Source: Actinoplanes lobatus (lineage in GTDB: Bacteria; Actinomycetota; Actinomycetes; Mycobacteriales; Micromonosporaceae). Taken from it: a DNA stretch of 64,000 nt. The stretch is from positions 9,358,501 to 9,422,500 of the forward strand of contig NZ_JACHNC010000001.1 in the NCBI RefSeq assembly GCF_014205215.1, in the 5' to 3' direction. Shown in pieces: positions 43,886 to 51,706 of the stretch (within the stretch, counting starts at the first letter, position 1; each line of letters begins with the position of its first letter). A model generated the notes under the pieces. It was not told the DNA's origin. It was given only the letters and a program-made list of their open reading frames with translations, and made no database searches. Both the position numbers and the translations under genes were made by a program.

Positions 43886-45094
43886 CTACCAGGAACGGGC
43901 CACCGGGTCGCCCACGGCGAGACCGGACACGATCTCCGTGTACTGGTCGCCGCGCAGGCCCAGTTTCACCTGCGTGGCGGCCCCGTCCTTGAGCACGGTG
44001 CCGTTCTCCCCGGACACATCGTGCACCGCGGTGCTGGGCACCCGCAGCACATCGTCCTTGCTGCCGGTGGTCACCCGTACGTTGGCGCTCTGCCCGACCA
44101 GCAGCTCGTCCGGGGCGTCGTCGAAGGAGAGCACGACGCCGAAGCGGGTGAGCGTGCCGTCGCTGGTGCCGACCGGGTCGACCTGCACCACCGTCGCGTC
44201 GAACGTCTCGCCGGCCCGGTCGGCGAGAGTGATCACCGCCTTCTGGGTGACCGCCAGGCGGTCCGCGTCGGCCTCCGGGAAGTCGGCGCTGATCTGCATG
44301 TCGTAGACGTCGGCCAGGGTGATGAAGGTGGACCCGGACTTGGCGCTGCTGCCCACCTTGCCGCTCACCGAGATGATCTTCCCGGCGATCGGGGCGGTGA
44401 TGGTGGCGCCGTCCAGGGCCTCCTCGGCCTCCTCCAGGGTCACCTCGGCCGCGTTCACCCGCTGCTGGGCGCTCAGGATGGAGTCACTGCCGGACGTGCC
44501 GCCACGGGAGGAGCCACCCGCGGAGGAGGAGCAGGTCTTCGTACCGGTGGCGCTCGGTTTCGAGGTCTTGGTCCTGGTCGGCGTGGGCGAGGTCGTCGCG
44601 GTGGCCGACGGAGAGGCGCTGGCCGAAGCCGAAGCCGAAGCCGAAGGCGAGGCGGAAGCGGACGTCGTGTAGGCGGCGGCCACATTGCAGCCGGTGGAGG
44701 ACGAGGACGTGGACGAGGCCTTCGTCAGCGCGTCCTGCGCGTCGTCGAGCGCGTCCTGCGCGTCGTCGACCGCCTCGGCCGCGTCCGTGTCGTCGACGGT
44801 CGCCAGCACCTGCCCGGCCGTCACCGTCGTGCCGGCCCGCACCTTGACCGTCTCCACCGTCCCCGACACCGCGAACGACAGGCTGCGCGTCTGCGCCGCC
44901 TGCAACGTGCCGGTGGTGGCGACCTCGGTGGTCACCTCACCCTTGTCCACCTCGACGGTCTCGGCCGCCTTCGACTCCTCCTGCGCGGCGCCGGCCGTCA
45001 GCGCCCGCACCACGCCGAAGGCGACCAGTGCGAGCACGACGACCGCCACGCCGAGCCAGATCAAACGCCGGCGACCGGCCAGTGCAACACCCAT
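43886..45094 (-). CDS. Second HlyD-type efflux adaptor
   Basis: 402 residues. A membrane anchor (~10-32), lipoyl-like segments (TVETVKVRAGTTVTAGQVLA, GKIISVSGKVGSS) and an Ala/Asp coiled coil (AAEAVDDAQDALDDAQDA). The hairpin tip is a ~75-residue Ser/Ala/Pro/Thr tract bracketed by two Cys (STGCNVAA and TKTCSSS), which could close as a disulfide loop. It has no transporter gene of its own next to it; it precedes the two-component pair and may work with the same MacB pump or bind an independent one. It is divergent from the lipoprotein gene. Confidence 0.88.
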   Translation of the reverse strand: MGVALAGRRRLIWLGVAVVVLALVAFGVVRALTAGAAQEESKAAETVEVDKGEVTTEVATTGTLQAAQTRSLSFAVSGTVETVKVRAGTTVTAGQVLATVDDTDAAEAVDDAQDALDDAQDALTKASSTSSSSTGCNVAAAYTTSASASPSASASASASASPSATATTSPTPTRTKTSKPSATGTKTCSSSAGGSSRGGTSGSDSILSAQQRVNAAEVTLEEAEEALDGATITAPIAGKIISVSGKVGSSAKSGSTFITLADVYDMQISADFPEADADRLAVTQKAVITLADRAGETFDATVVQVDPVGTSDGTLTRFGVVLSFDDAPDELLVGQSANVRVTTGSKDDVLRVPSTAVHDVSGENGTVLKDGAATQVKLGLRGDQYTEIVSGLAVGDPVARSW

Positions 45095-45283
45095 GGTCGC
45101 CGAGTGTGACCACCGGTCCTCGCCGCGGGCTCGGTCCTACCTGGGAGTTCGCTCGGAGGCCGGTTCACTCGGAGTCCCAGAAACGCGTTCTTAGGTAACT
45201 CCTAGGGTCGTCCGACCTTCCGCACAGGTGCGGCCGCTTTCCTTCACACGTTCCCGCTCGTTGACATCTCACTAAGGAGTCCG

Positions 45284-45895
45284 GTGATCATTTCGAAGCG
45301 CACCGCGGGCATCTTCGCGGTCTCGGTGGCCATGCTGTTCACGGCGGCCTGCGGCGGATCGGAAGAGGCCGGCACCGACAGCGGCACCACCGGCCAGAAC
45401 GGTGGCGGCGGCAACAACGCGTTCGCCGCCTACATCAGCTGCCTCAACGAGAACGGCGTCACCATCACGATGCCCTCCGGCGGCCCCGGCGGCGGTGGCG
45501 CCCGCCCGTCCGGCGCACCCGACGGCGTCCGGCCCTCCGGCGCTCCCGACGGCGTCCGCCCGTCCGGCCAGCCGCGCCCCTCCGGCAGCGCGGGCCAGCG
45601 CGGCGGCGGCTTCCCCGGCGGTGGCGGTTTCAGCAAGCCCGAGGGCGTCGACGACGCGACCTGGCAGAAGGCCCAGGAGGCGTGCGCGTCGGTCCGCCCG
45701 AGCATGGGCGCCGGCCGCGGCAACCCCGGCGGCGGCGACCAGGGCGGCGGCACTCCGGGCGGCGGCAACGCGAACGCCGCCTACGAGAACTGCCTCAAGG
45801 AGAACGGCGTCACCGACCCGGCCAAGGTCGACACCACCGACGCCACCGCGAAGAAGGCCGTCGAGACCTGCTCGGTGCTCAAGCCCGCGTCCTAG
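45284..45895 (+). CDS. Secreted lipoprotein with duplicated two-Cys unit
   Basis: 203 residues from GTG with an AAGGAG site. The lipobox is FTAACGG (lipidated Cys ~23). The mature part is two copies of AAYxxCLxENGVT...KAxExC. The first copy is split by a ~75-residue Gly/Pro/Ser insertion containing a repeated PSGAPDGVR and GGGFPGGGGF. A repeated 2-Cys unit suggests one disulfide per unit. It is divergent from the second adaptor and shares the GGFPGG motif with the pump's other exported parts, so it is plausibly part of the same system. Confidence 0.8.
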   Translation: MIISKRTAGIFAVSVAMLFTAACGGSEEAGTDSGTTGQNGGGGNNAFAAYISCLNENGVTITMPSGGPGGGGARPSGAPDGVRPSGAPDGVRPSGQPRPSGSAGQRGGGFPGGGGFSKPEGVDDATWQKAQEACASVRPSMGAGRGNPGGGDQGGGTPGGGNANAAYENCLKENGVTDPAKVDTTDATAKKAVETCSVLKPAS

Positions 45896-45906
45896 AACAC
45901 AAGACC

Positions 45907-45953
45907 ACCGTGCCGGCGCCGCCGTCCCCCCGTCGTTGCGGCGCCGGCACGGT
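45907..45953 (+). terminator. Terminator hairpin after lipoprotein gene
   Basis: A perfect 16-bp stem (ACCGTGCCGGCGCCGC and its complement) with a 15-nt loop begins 11 nt after the stop. Confidence 0.75.
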
Positions 45954-46104
45954 CAATACCCGGGCACCCGCGCCGCACTCACCGCAGGCGCGGGTCGCCC
46001 CTTTCCAAGCCCGATTTCGTACGCGGTGAGCTGTCGGCAGAAGCACCACCCTGTCCCCGGATGACGACCGGACATCCCCAGAACCGACGACCTCCCCACT
46101 CCCG

Positions 46105-46202
46105 CAAAACGCCGCCGGTGACGAGGCAGCTGATTTGCCGACGCAGCGGGGTGTGCTGCGGCGGGAAATCACCTGCCTCGTCACCGGTTACCAGGCGTTT
46201 TG
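46105..46202. repeat. Long inverted repeat overlapping the lacI-type 3' end
   Basis: The left arm (46105-46136) is an inverted, imperfect copy of 46166-46202; both contain CCGGTGACGAGGCAG or its complement and an outer CAAAACGCC. A second stem (ACGCAGC / GCTGCGG) sits between them. The right arm includes the last codons and stop of the LacI-type gene. It may act as a terminator for the converging transcripts; how it arose is unclear. Confidence 0.6.
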
Positions 46203-47221
46203 CCGCGGAGCGAAGCGGAGCCATCAGGCCCGGGGCCGGTCGTGCCGCGGACCACCAGGCGGGGTGGGATGACCAGCTCCCGGAGTCCGATGGGTGTGCC
46301 CTCGATCCGCGCGACGGCCCGCTCGACCGCGCCCGCCGCCATGGTGTCGATGTCCTGGCCGATGGTGGTCAGGTCGATGTGCGCGAGCCGGCTCAGGCCG
46401 GTGTCGTCGTAACCCACCACGCTGATGTCCCCGGGCACGCTGAGCCCGTTGCGGCGCAGGACGTCCAGCAAACCGGTCGCGCTCAGGTCGTTGAAGACGG
46501 TCACCGCGGTCGGCGGGTCCACCAGCAGCCGCTCCGCGGCCCGGGCGCCGTCCTCCTCCCCGGCACCGCCGGACACCACCCGGATGTGCTCGGCCAGCCC
46601 GTGCCGCCGCATCGCCTCCTGGTAGCCGGACCGCCGCTCGGCCGACCCGTGCCACTCCCCGCCGTCGACGTGGGCGATCCGCCGGTGCCCGAGCCCGACC
46701 AGGTGATCGACGGCCTGGTGGGAGCCGAGCGCGTCGTCGTTGTGCACCACGTCGACGTCGCGCCGCCGGGCCGCGCGCATCATCGCCACCACCGGGAGGC
46801 GGGCCGCGATCGACGCCAGCTCGGAGGCCCGTAACTGGCCGCCGAACAGCACCAGCGCCTCGCACCGGTCCTGCAGCAGGTCGCCGATGGCCGTACGCTC
46901 GCCGCGCCGTGGTGTCACCGCGCTCAGGGTGAGTTGATATCCGGCCTTGCCGGCCGCGTCGTAGAGCCCGGTGAGCAGGTCGTGATGGAACGGGTGCCGC
47001 ACGTCGAAGACGACCCCGAGCAGCCGGCTGCGACCGCTGCGCAACAGCCGGGCCCGGCTGTCCGGCTGGTATCCGAGCCGGCGCGCCACCTCCAGCACCC
47101 GCTCCCGGGTGGCGGCCCCGGCTCCGGGCGCGCCGCGCATCACGATCGACGCCAGTGCCACCGACACCCCGGCCTCGGCCGCGACGTCGGCGAGGGTAGT
47201 CCGCCGCTCCGCTGACTGCAT
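46181..47221 (-). CDS. LacI-family transcriptional repressor
   Basis: 346 residues. An N-terminal LacI HTH (TTLADVAAEAGVSVALASIVM) and hinge helix (RERVLEVARRLGYQPDSRARLL), then a periplasmic-binding-protein-like sensor domain (e.g. LGVVFDVRHPFHHDLLTGL, ISVVGYDDTGLS, TTIGQDIDTM). The region after the HTH has MRGAPGAGAATRE, a shortened version of the usual VSRVLNG. It is divergent from the MFS gene; twin palindromes between them are its likely operators, so it probably represses the exporter until an unknown ligand binds. Confidence 0.93.
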   Translation of the reverse strand: MQSAERRTTLADVAAEAGVSVALASIVMRGAPGAGAATRERVLEVARRLGYQPDSRARLLRSGRSRLLGVVFDVRHPFHHDLLTGLYDAAGKAGYQLTLSAVTPRRGERTAIGDLLQDRCEALVLFGGQLRASELASIAARLPVVAMMRAARRRDVDVVHNDDALGSHQAVDHLVGLGHRRIAHVDGGEWHGSAERRSGYQEAMRRHGLAEHIRVVSGGAGEEDGARAAERLLVDPPTAVTVFNDLSATGLLDVLRRNGLSVPGDISVVGYDDTGLSRLAHIDLTTIGQDIDTMAAGAVERAVARIEGTPIGLRELVIPPRLVVRGTTGPGPDGSASLRGKTPGNR

Positions 47222-47244
47222 GGCGGCATCCTACGTTGTGATCA

Positions 47245-47283
47245 CTAGAACGTTCTATTCGCTGAAGAACTAGAACGTTCTAG
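47245..47283. promoter_or_regulatory. Twin LacI-type operators
   Basis: Two copies of the perfect palindrome TAGAACGTTCTA (47246-47257 and 47271-47282) with centres 25 bp apart lie between the divergent lacI-type and MFS start codons. The odd-centred CG dyad is typical of LacI-family sites. Dual sites suggest cooperative or tetrameric binding covering both promoters. Confidence 0.85.
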
Positions 47284-47294
47284 AGTCTCCGGAC

Positions 47295-48521
47295 GTGGAG
47301 ACACTGACCGACCGCCGCCGCTGGGCGGCCCTGCTCGCCCTGTCCCTGGGCGGTTTCGGACTCGGCCTGACCGAGTTCGTGGCCATGGGACTGCTACCCG
47401 ACATGGCACGCGACCTGATGCCCGAGTCGTACGTCGCCTCGGTCCCGGACGCACTGGCCCACACCGGCTGGATGATCACGATCTACGCGCTCGGCGTCGT
47501 CGTGGGCGCGCCGACGATCGCCGTGATCACCGCCCGGCAGCCCCGCCGACGGCTGGTGCTCGGCCTGCTCGCCGTGTTCGTCGTCTTCACCACGGCATCC
47601 GCGCTGGCGCCCACCTTCGAGCTGGTCCTGGCCGCCCGGTTCGGCGCGGCCCTGGCACACGGCGCCTACTTCGGGGCAGCCGGTCTGCTGGCCGCCGCCA
47701 TCCTGGGACCCGGCAACCAGGGACGCGGCGTCTCCATCGTGATCGGCGGGCTGACCGCGGCCAACCTCGCCGGCGTCCCGCTGATCACCGTGCTCGGGCA
47801 GAACCACGGTTGGCGGGCCGCGTACCTCGCCGTCGCCGCCGTCTTCGCCCTCAGCCTGCTCGCCGTCCTGGCCACCGTGCCCACCGTGGCGGCCGCCCCC
47901 GGCGGCTCGCCCCGCGCCGAGCTGCTCGCCTTCCGCAACCCGCAGGTATGGCTGGTCGCCGCCGCCGTCGCCGTCGGGACCAGCGGCTTCTTCGCGGTGA
48001 ACAGCTACGTCGCGCCGATCACCACACACGTGGCCGGCCTGTCCGAGGCGGCCGTCCCGTGGGTGCTCGCCTGCATGGGCCTGGGCATGACCGTCGGCAT
48101 CGCCCTCGGCGGGGTCGCCGCCGACCGCGACCTGCGGCGCGCCGTCCTGATCGGATTCGCCGGACTGATCGGCTCGGTCACCCTGTTCGGCCTGACCGCG
48201 GTGCACCCGGCCGGCCTGTTCCCGGCCGCCTTCCTGGTCGGCGCGGCCAGCCTCTTCATCGTCCCCGCGCTGCAGTCCCGCCTCATCGCGGTCGCCCCGG
48301 GCGCCCAGCTGATGGGCGCCGCGGTCAACCAGTCCTCCCTGAACATCGCCAACGCCACCGGCGCCGCCCTCGGTGGTGCCGTCATCGCCGCGGGGTGGGG
48401 CTATCTGGCGTCCGCATGGCTGGGCGTCGCCCTGACCCTCGCCGGCCTGCTCCTGACCCTGCTCAGCTTCCGCCTCGACACCCGCACCCCAGCCCCGGCC
48501 CCCACTCCCGTCCCCGCCTGA
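47295..48521 (+). CDS. MFS transporter (DHA1/arabinose-efflux-permease type)
   Basis: 408 residues, twelve hydrophobic helices. The start GTG lies 12 bp after the second operator. FGLGLTEFVAMGLLP and the following helices match the AraJ/Cmr-like DHA1 subfamily; TARQPRRRLVLG is in the motif A position between TM2 and TM3. These proteins export sugars or drugs by proton antiport. Control by the adjacent LacI-type protein suggests a sugar or sugar-like ligand. Confidence 0.9.
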   Translation: METLTDRRRWAALLALSLGGFGLGLTEFVAMGLLPDMARDLMPESYVASVPDALAHTGWMITIYALGVVVGAPTIAVITARQPRRRLVLGLLAVFVVFTTASALAPTFELVLAARFGAALAHGAYFGAAGLLAAAILGPGNQGRGVSIVIGGLTAANLAGVPLITVLGQNHGWRAAYLAVAAVFALSLLAVLATVPTVAAAPGGSPRAELLAFRNPQVWLVAAAVAVGTSGFFAVNSYVAPITTHVAGLSEAAVPWVLACMGLGMTVGIALGGVAADRDLRRAVLIGFAGLIGSVTLFGLTAVHPAGLFPAAFLVGAASLFIVPALQSRLIAVAPGAQLMGAAVNQSSLNIANATGAALGGAVIAAGWGYLASAWLGVALTLAGLLLTLLSFRLDTRTPAPAPTPVPA

Positions 48522-48547
48522 TCCCCCTCCCCAAACCCACCCCCGAA

Positions 48548-48690
48548 CCACCCCCGGCCGGCCCCACCCCCAAACGCACCACCCCCGGCCGGCCCCACCC
48601 CCAAACGCACCACCCCCCCCCGGCCGGCCCCACCCCCGAACTCAACCCCCTCGGGGACCACCGCCCGGCCGGCCCCACCGGCGGCACCTG
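48548..48690. repeat. ~31-bp C-rich tandem repeat
   Basis: Units built on CCCGGCCGGCCCCACCCCC begin near 48548, 48579 and 48610, with a degenerate fourth at ~48658. It follows the MFS stop and is non-coding on both strands as far as I can tell. It occupies the first part of the 720-bp gene-free gap. Confidence 0.6.
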
Positions 48691-48757
48691 CCCTCCACCG
48701 CGATCAACCCGCCCAGCACCCTCGGCGCTCGACGCACCTCCACCACCAAGACGGCCA

Positions 48758-49175
48758 ATCTTGGACGATCTCCCACCAAATCCGGTGGCAAAACGTCCAA
48801 GATCGCAGGCGGACGCAACGCGATCAGGACCAACCGCCCGAACGACGGACGGCCACACCGGCAAGAGCCCCGACCAGCGCAATCTTGGACGATCCCCCAC
48901 CGGACTCGGTGGCTAAACGTCCAAGATCGCGGGCGGACGCAACGCGATCAGGACCAACCGCCCGAACGACGGACGGCCACACCGGCAAGAGCCCCGACCA
49001 GCGCAATCTTGGACAATCTCCCACCGGATTCGGTGGCGAAGCGTCCAAGATCGCAGGCGGACGCAACGCGACCAGGACCAACCGCCCGAACGACGGACGG
49101 CCACACCAGCAAGAGCCCCGACCAGCGCGATCTTGGACGATCCCCCACCGGATTCGGTGGCGAAGCGTCCAAGAT
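48758..49175. repeat. 124-bp tandem repeat with nested hairpin, 3 full units plus a final hairpin
   Basis: The hairpin segment CTTGGACG...CGTCCAAG starts at 48760, 48884, 49008 and 49132, an exact 124-bp period. Inside it sits a second stem, CCACCG/CGGTGG, around a 4-nt loop in the later copies. The unit bodies between hairpins are nearly identical. The period is not a multiple of three and no frame is conserved, so it is non-coding. Substitutions in the stems leave most pairs intact. It fills the space between the convergent MFS and LRV-like genes. Confidence 0.85.
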
Positions 49176-49244
49176 CGGCAGCGAGGCCGGCGGCACGAAG
49201 GCAGAGGCAGCGCGGATGCGGGAGCCGTCGGGGCGCGCCGGGGG

Positions 49245-50543
49245 TCAGAGGTTGGCCTCGGCGAGGATGCGGAGGATCTGGGCGTGCGGGAGGTTGGGGT
49301 TGGCGGCGGCCCGCCCGTGGATCTCCGGGTCCGCCAGCAACTCGACGACCCGGGCCGCTGACAGGCGCGGGTCGTCGGCCAGGAAGGCGCGGACGTACGG
49401 ATCGGGGTCGCGGCTGAGCCGGTCGATCAGCGCGGCCGGCGCCTCAGGGTCAAGGCGGGCCAGGGCCCTGGCCCGCCCGGAAGGGTAGCCCGCATAGCCG
49501 GCCGGACCAGCCCACCCTGAAGAGGGATCCGCATGGACGGCCGGACCGGGCCGTCCGGAAGGGTGGGTGGCCAGGCCGGCGCGGGGGAACACCGGGTGCG
49601 CGAGCAGCTCCTCGTCGCCGGTTTCCAGGTAGGTGCGGAGCACCAGCTCACCGGGCGCGCCCGCCTGGTGCGAGCAGAGCGCCGACCGCACGAGCGGATC
49701 CCCGTCCCCCGCCAGCAGCGCGATCAGATCGTCCGGCAGGTCCGGATGACCGGCGGCGCCACGCCGGAGCAGAGGATGGCGGGAATGGGCGCAGCGCCGC
49801 AGTTCCGAGGGCCCGGCCGCGACCACCCACCCCGGTACGGGGACATCCTCCGGAATCGGGCAGTCGATGGCCGCCCGCTCGTCCTCGTCGAGTTCCGGCC
49901 GTACCGACACGGCGAGCCGGACCCGCGGTGACGGATCGGCCGCCAGCCGCCGCACCCACGGGGCCGGCAGTTCCGGGTCGGCGGCGGCCTGGGCCCGGTT
50001 CCACGGCGAGTCTCCGGAGGCGTAGGCGACGGCCTGGTCACGGCCCATCGTCGGTTCCTGGAACGGTTTGCGTTCGAGGAGTTCCCGGGCGGCTTCGGCG
50101 ATCCGGGGGTACGGGTCGCGGGTGAGCCGGTTCAGCACGTCGGGGGGTGTGCCGGGCAGGAAGGTCAGCATGTCCCGTACCAGTCGCTCGGGGTGTTCGG
50201 CGAGCCGGCGGTGGACCCAGTGCGGAAGCGGTCCGGCCCAGCGGGTGTGCGGGCCTTCGAGGAGGGCGTGCAGCACGTCGATGTTGAGGTCGCCGGCGAG
50301 CCGGGCGCGTTGTTCGCCGGTCGCGCCGGGGCTCTGGGCGAGGGCTTCGCGGACGGCCGGGTCGGGGTGGGTGGCGAGGGCGTCGAACGCCTCGTCGGTC
50401 CATTCCCGGCGGGCGGTGACGTGCCGCGGGCCGACCCGTTCGTCGCCGGCGAGCAGGAGCAGCGTCTCGGCCGGGAGGGCGGGATTGCACGCCAGTGCAC
50501 GGAGCCGGTCGCGGACGGGATCGGCGGTCAGGGCGTCCTCCAC
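49245..50543 (-). CDS. Leucine-rich repeat variant (LRV)/HEAT-like repeat protein
   Basis: 432 residues from GTG (complement of 50541-50543); a GTG 16 codons earlier is possible. Helical repeats with a D-P-x-P-x-V-R-x-A-L pattern recur (HPDPAVREALAQSP, DPSPRVRLAVSV, DGDPLVRSALCSH, DPDPYVRAFLADDP), resembling the LRV family. Between two repeats is an in-frame Gly/Pro insertion of two 13-residue units (PSGRPGPAVHADP, SSGWAGPAGYAGY). It is probably a cytoplasmic protein-binding scaffold. It follows the cutinase gene, same strand, after a hairpin. Confidence 0.82.
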   Translation of the reverse strand: MEDALTADPVRDRLRALACNPALPAETLLLLAGDERVGPRHVTARREWTDEAFDALATHPDPAVREALAQSPGATGEQRARLAGDLNIDVLHALLEGPHTRWAGPLPHWVHRRLAEHPERLVRDMLTFLPGTPPDVLNRLTRDPYPRIAEAARELLERKPFQEPTMGRDQAVAYASGDSPWNRAQAAADPELPAPWVRRLAADPSPRVRLAVSVRPELDEDERAAIDCPIPEDVPVPGWVVAAGPSELRRCAHSRHPLLRRGAAGHPDLPDDLIALLAGDGDPLVRSALCSHQAGAPGELVLRTYLETGDEELLAHPVFPRAGLATHPSGRPGPAVHADPSSGWAGPAGYAGYPSGRARALARLDPEAPAALIDRLSRDPDPYVRAFLADDPRLSAARVVELLADPEIHGRAAANPNLPHAQILRILAEANL

Positions 50544-50608
50544 AGCGGCGGTCGATGCGGGCGAGCCGCGTGAGCATAATCGGGTGCGCACCGGAGAGAA
50601 ACCCGACT

Positions 50609-50636
50609 GGGGCGAAGGCCACCCGGCCTCCGCCCC
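50609..50636 (-). terminator. Terminator-like hairpin after cutinase gene
   Basis: A 12-bp stem with one mismatch (GGGGCGaAGGCC / GGCCTcCGCCCC) and a 4-nt loop, just downstream of the cutinase stop on the minus strand. Confidence 0.55.
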
Positions 50637-50650
50637 GCGGGGCCGAGGGA

Positions 50651-51535
50651 TCAGCCGATGGGGCAGGAACTGCGGTAGTCGGAGATGGACACGCTGCTCG
50701 GGCCGGGGCAGATGAACTGGTCGTAGCGGGTGTCGTTGTCGACGAACCGCTTCAGCCAGGCGGTCGCCTGCACCGCGGTCGGCGTGTTCACCGACTGCGG
50801 GAAGAAGTGGCTGGCGTTGTTGAGCTCCAGGTAGGACTTCTCCGCCGAGGCCGGGATGCTGGTGTAGAACGGGATGGAGTGGCTGGACACCGGCGCGATG
50901 GTGTCGCTCTCCCCGCCGACGATCAGTGTCGGCACCCGCAGTTCGCTCCACGACTTGTCCGTGTTCCACGGCGCCAGCGGCACGGCGGCCTGGAGGGACG
51001 GCCGGTCGCTGGCCGCTTCGAGGCTGCCGCCGCCGCCCATCGAGTGCCCGGCCACGGCGAGCCGGCTGGAGTCGATGCGGGTGCGTACCGAACTGCGCTG
51101 GGTCAGGTAGTCGAGCGCGGCCAGCAGCTGGTCGCCGCGGGAGCCGGGCTGGTCGGCGGTGGTGAGGGTCTCGATGCCGATGACCACGAAGCCGTGCGAG
51201 GCCAGGCGCGGGCCGAGCCAGGAGATGCTGGACCAGTAGGCGGTGAAGCCGGGCGAGATGGCGATCGCCCCGAAGGTGCCGTCGGCGGTCGTGGTCGGGT
51301 AGTAGATCTCGCCGCCGCCGAAGCCGGTCGCGGAGAGGCGGGAGACGGAGGTCTGGCTGACGGCGTAGGGCCCGCGGGAGGCCTGGAGCGCGGCCAGGGT
51401 GGGGTCGGGGCCCCGCTCGTACGGGTTGTCGGCGGCCTGTGCCGCGACGGCGCCGGGGCCGGCGACGAGGGCTACCGCGGCGGCGGCGATGAGCAGCGCC
51501 CGGCGAGCGCGGCCGGGAACGGTTCTCTGGTGCAC
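50651..51535 (-). CDS. Secreted cutinase/polyester hydrolase (bacterial PETase-like type)
   Basis: 294 residues from GTG (complement of 51533-51535), with AAGGAG 7 nt upstream. A signal peptide ends near AAQAAD. The mature protein closely follows actinomycete cutinases of the Thermobifida TfCut2 group in order and spacing: [10 protein letters not shown] start, [27 protein letters not shown] (oxyanion loop), [19 protein letters not shown] (nucleophile Ser), PLAPWN (conserved Trp), GESDTIAPV (Asp), NNASHFFP (His), [10 protein letters not shown], and a C-terminal Cys pair. These enzymes hydrolyse cutin, triglycerides and, in several cases, aromatic polyesters such as PET. It is divergent from a LAL regulator, which may control it. 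Confidence 0.93.
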   Translation of the reverse strand: MHQRTVPGRARRALLIAAAAVALVAGPGAVAAQAADNPYERGPDPTLAALQASRGPYAVSQTSVSRLSATGFGGGEIYYPTTTADGTFGAIAISPGFTAYWSSISWLGPRLASHGFVVIGIETLTTADQPGSRGDQLLAALDYLTQRSSVRTRIDSSRLAVAGHSMGGGGSLEAASDRPSLQAAVPLAPWNTDKSWSELRVPTLIVGGESDTIAPVSSHSIPFYTSIPASAEKSYLELNNASHFFPQSVNTPTAVQATAWLKRFVDNDTRYDQFICPGPSSVSISDYRSSCPIG

Positions 51536-51706
51536 GTCGACTCTCCTTACTGGGGAAACGGATCGACGAGCGTCAGTTTCGGCACTTCGCGGGCAGGTAC
51601 ACATCGGCGAAATCACCTACGTCGCGTCATCGCCCGGCAACATCCCGGAAATTTCATCAGCCGAAATGGTCTTCCGCGCGGACCCCCGGCACGGAACACT
51701 CGCCGC

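Noticed and set aside
48758..49175. CRISPR array
   Set aside because: The units are 124 bp of continuous repeat with no unique spacers and no cas genes nearby.
50544..51706. Extension of the second LAL gene upstream of 51707
   Set aside because: This DNA encodes the cutinase on the other strand with a clear signal peptide and ribosome-binding site.
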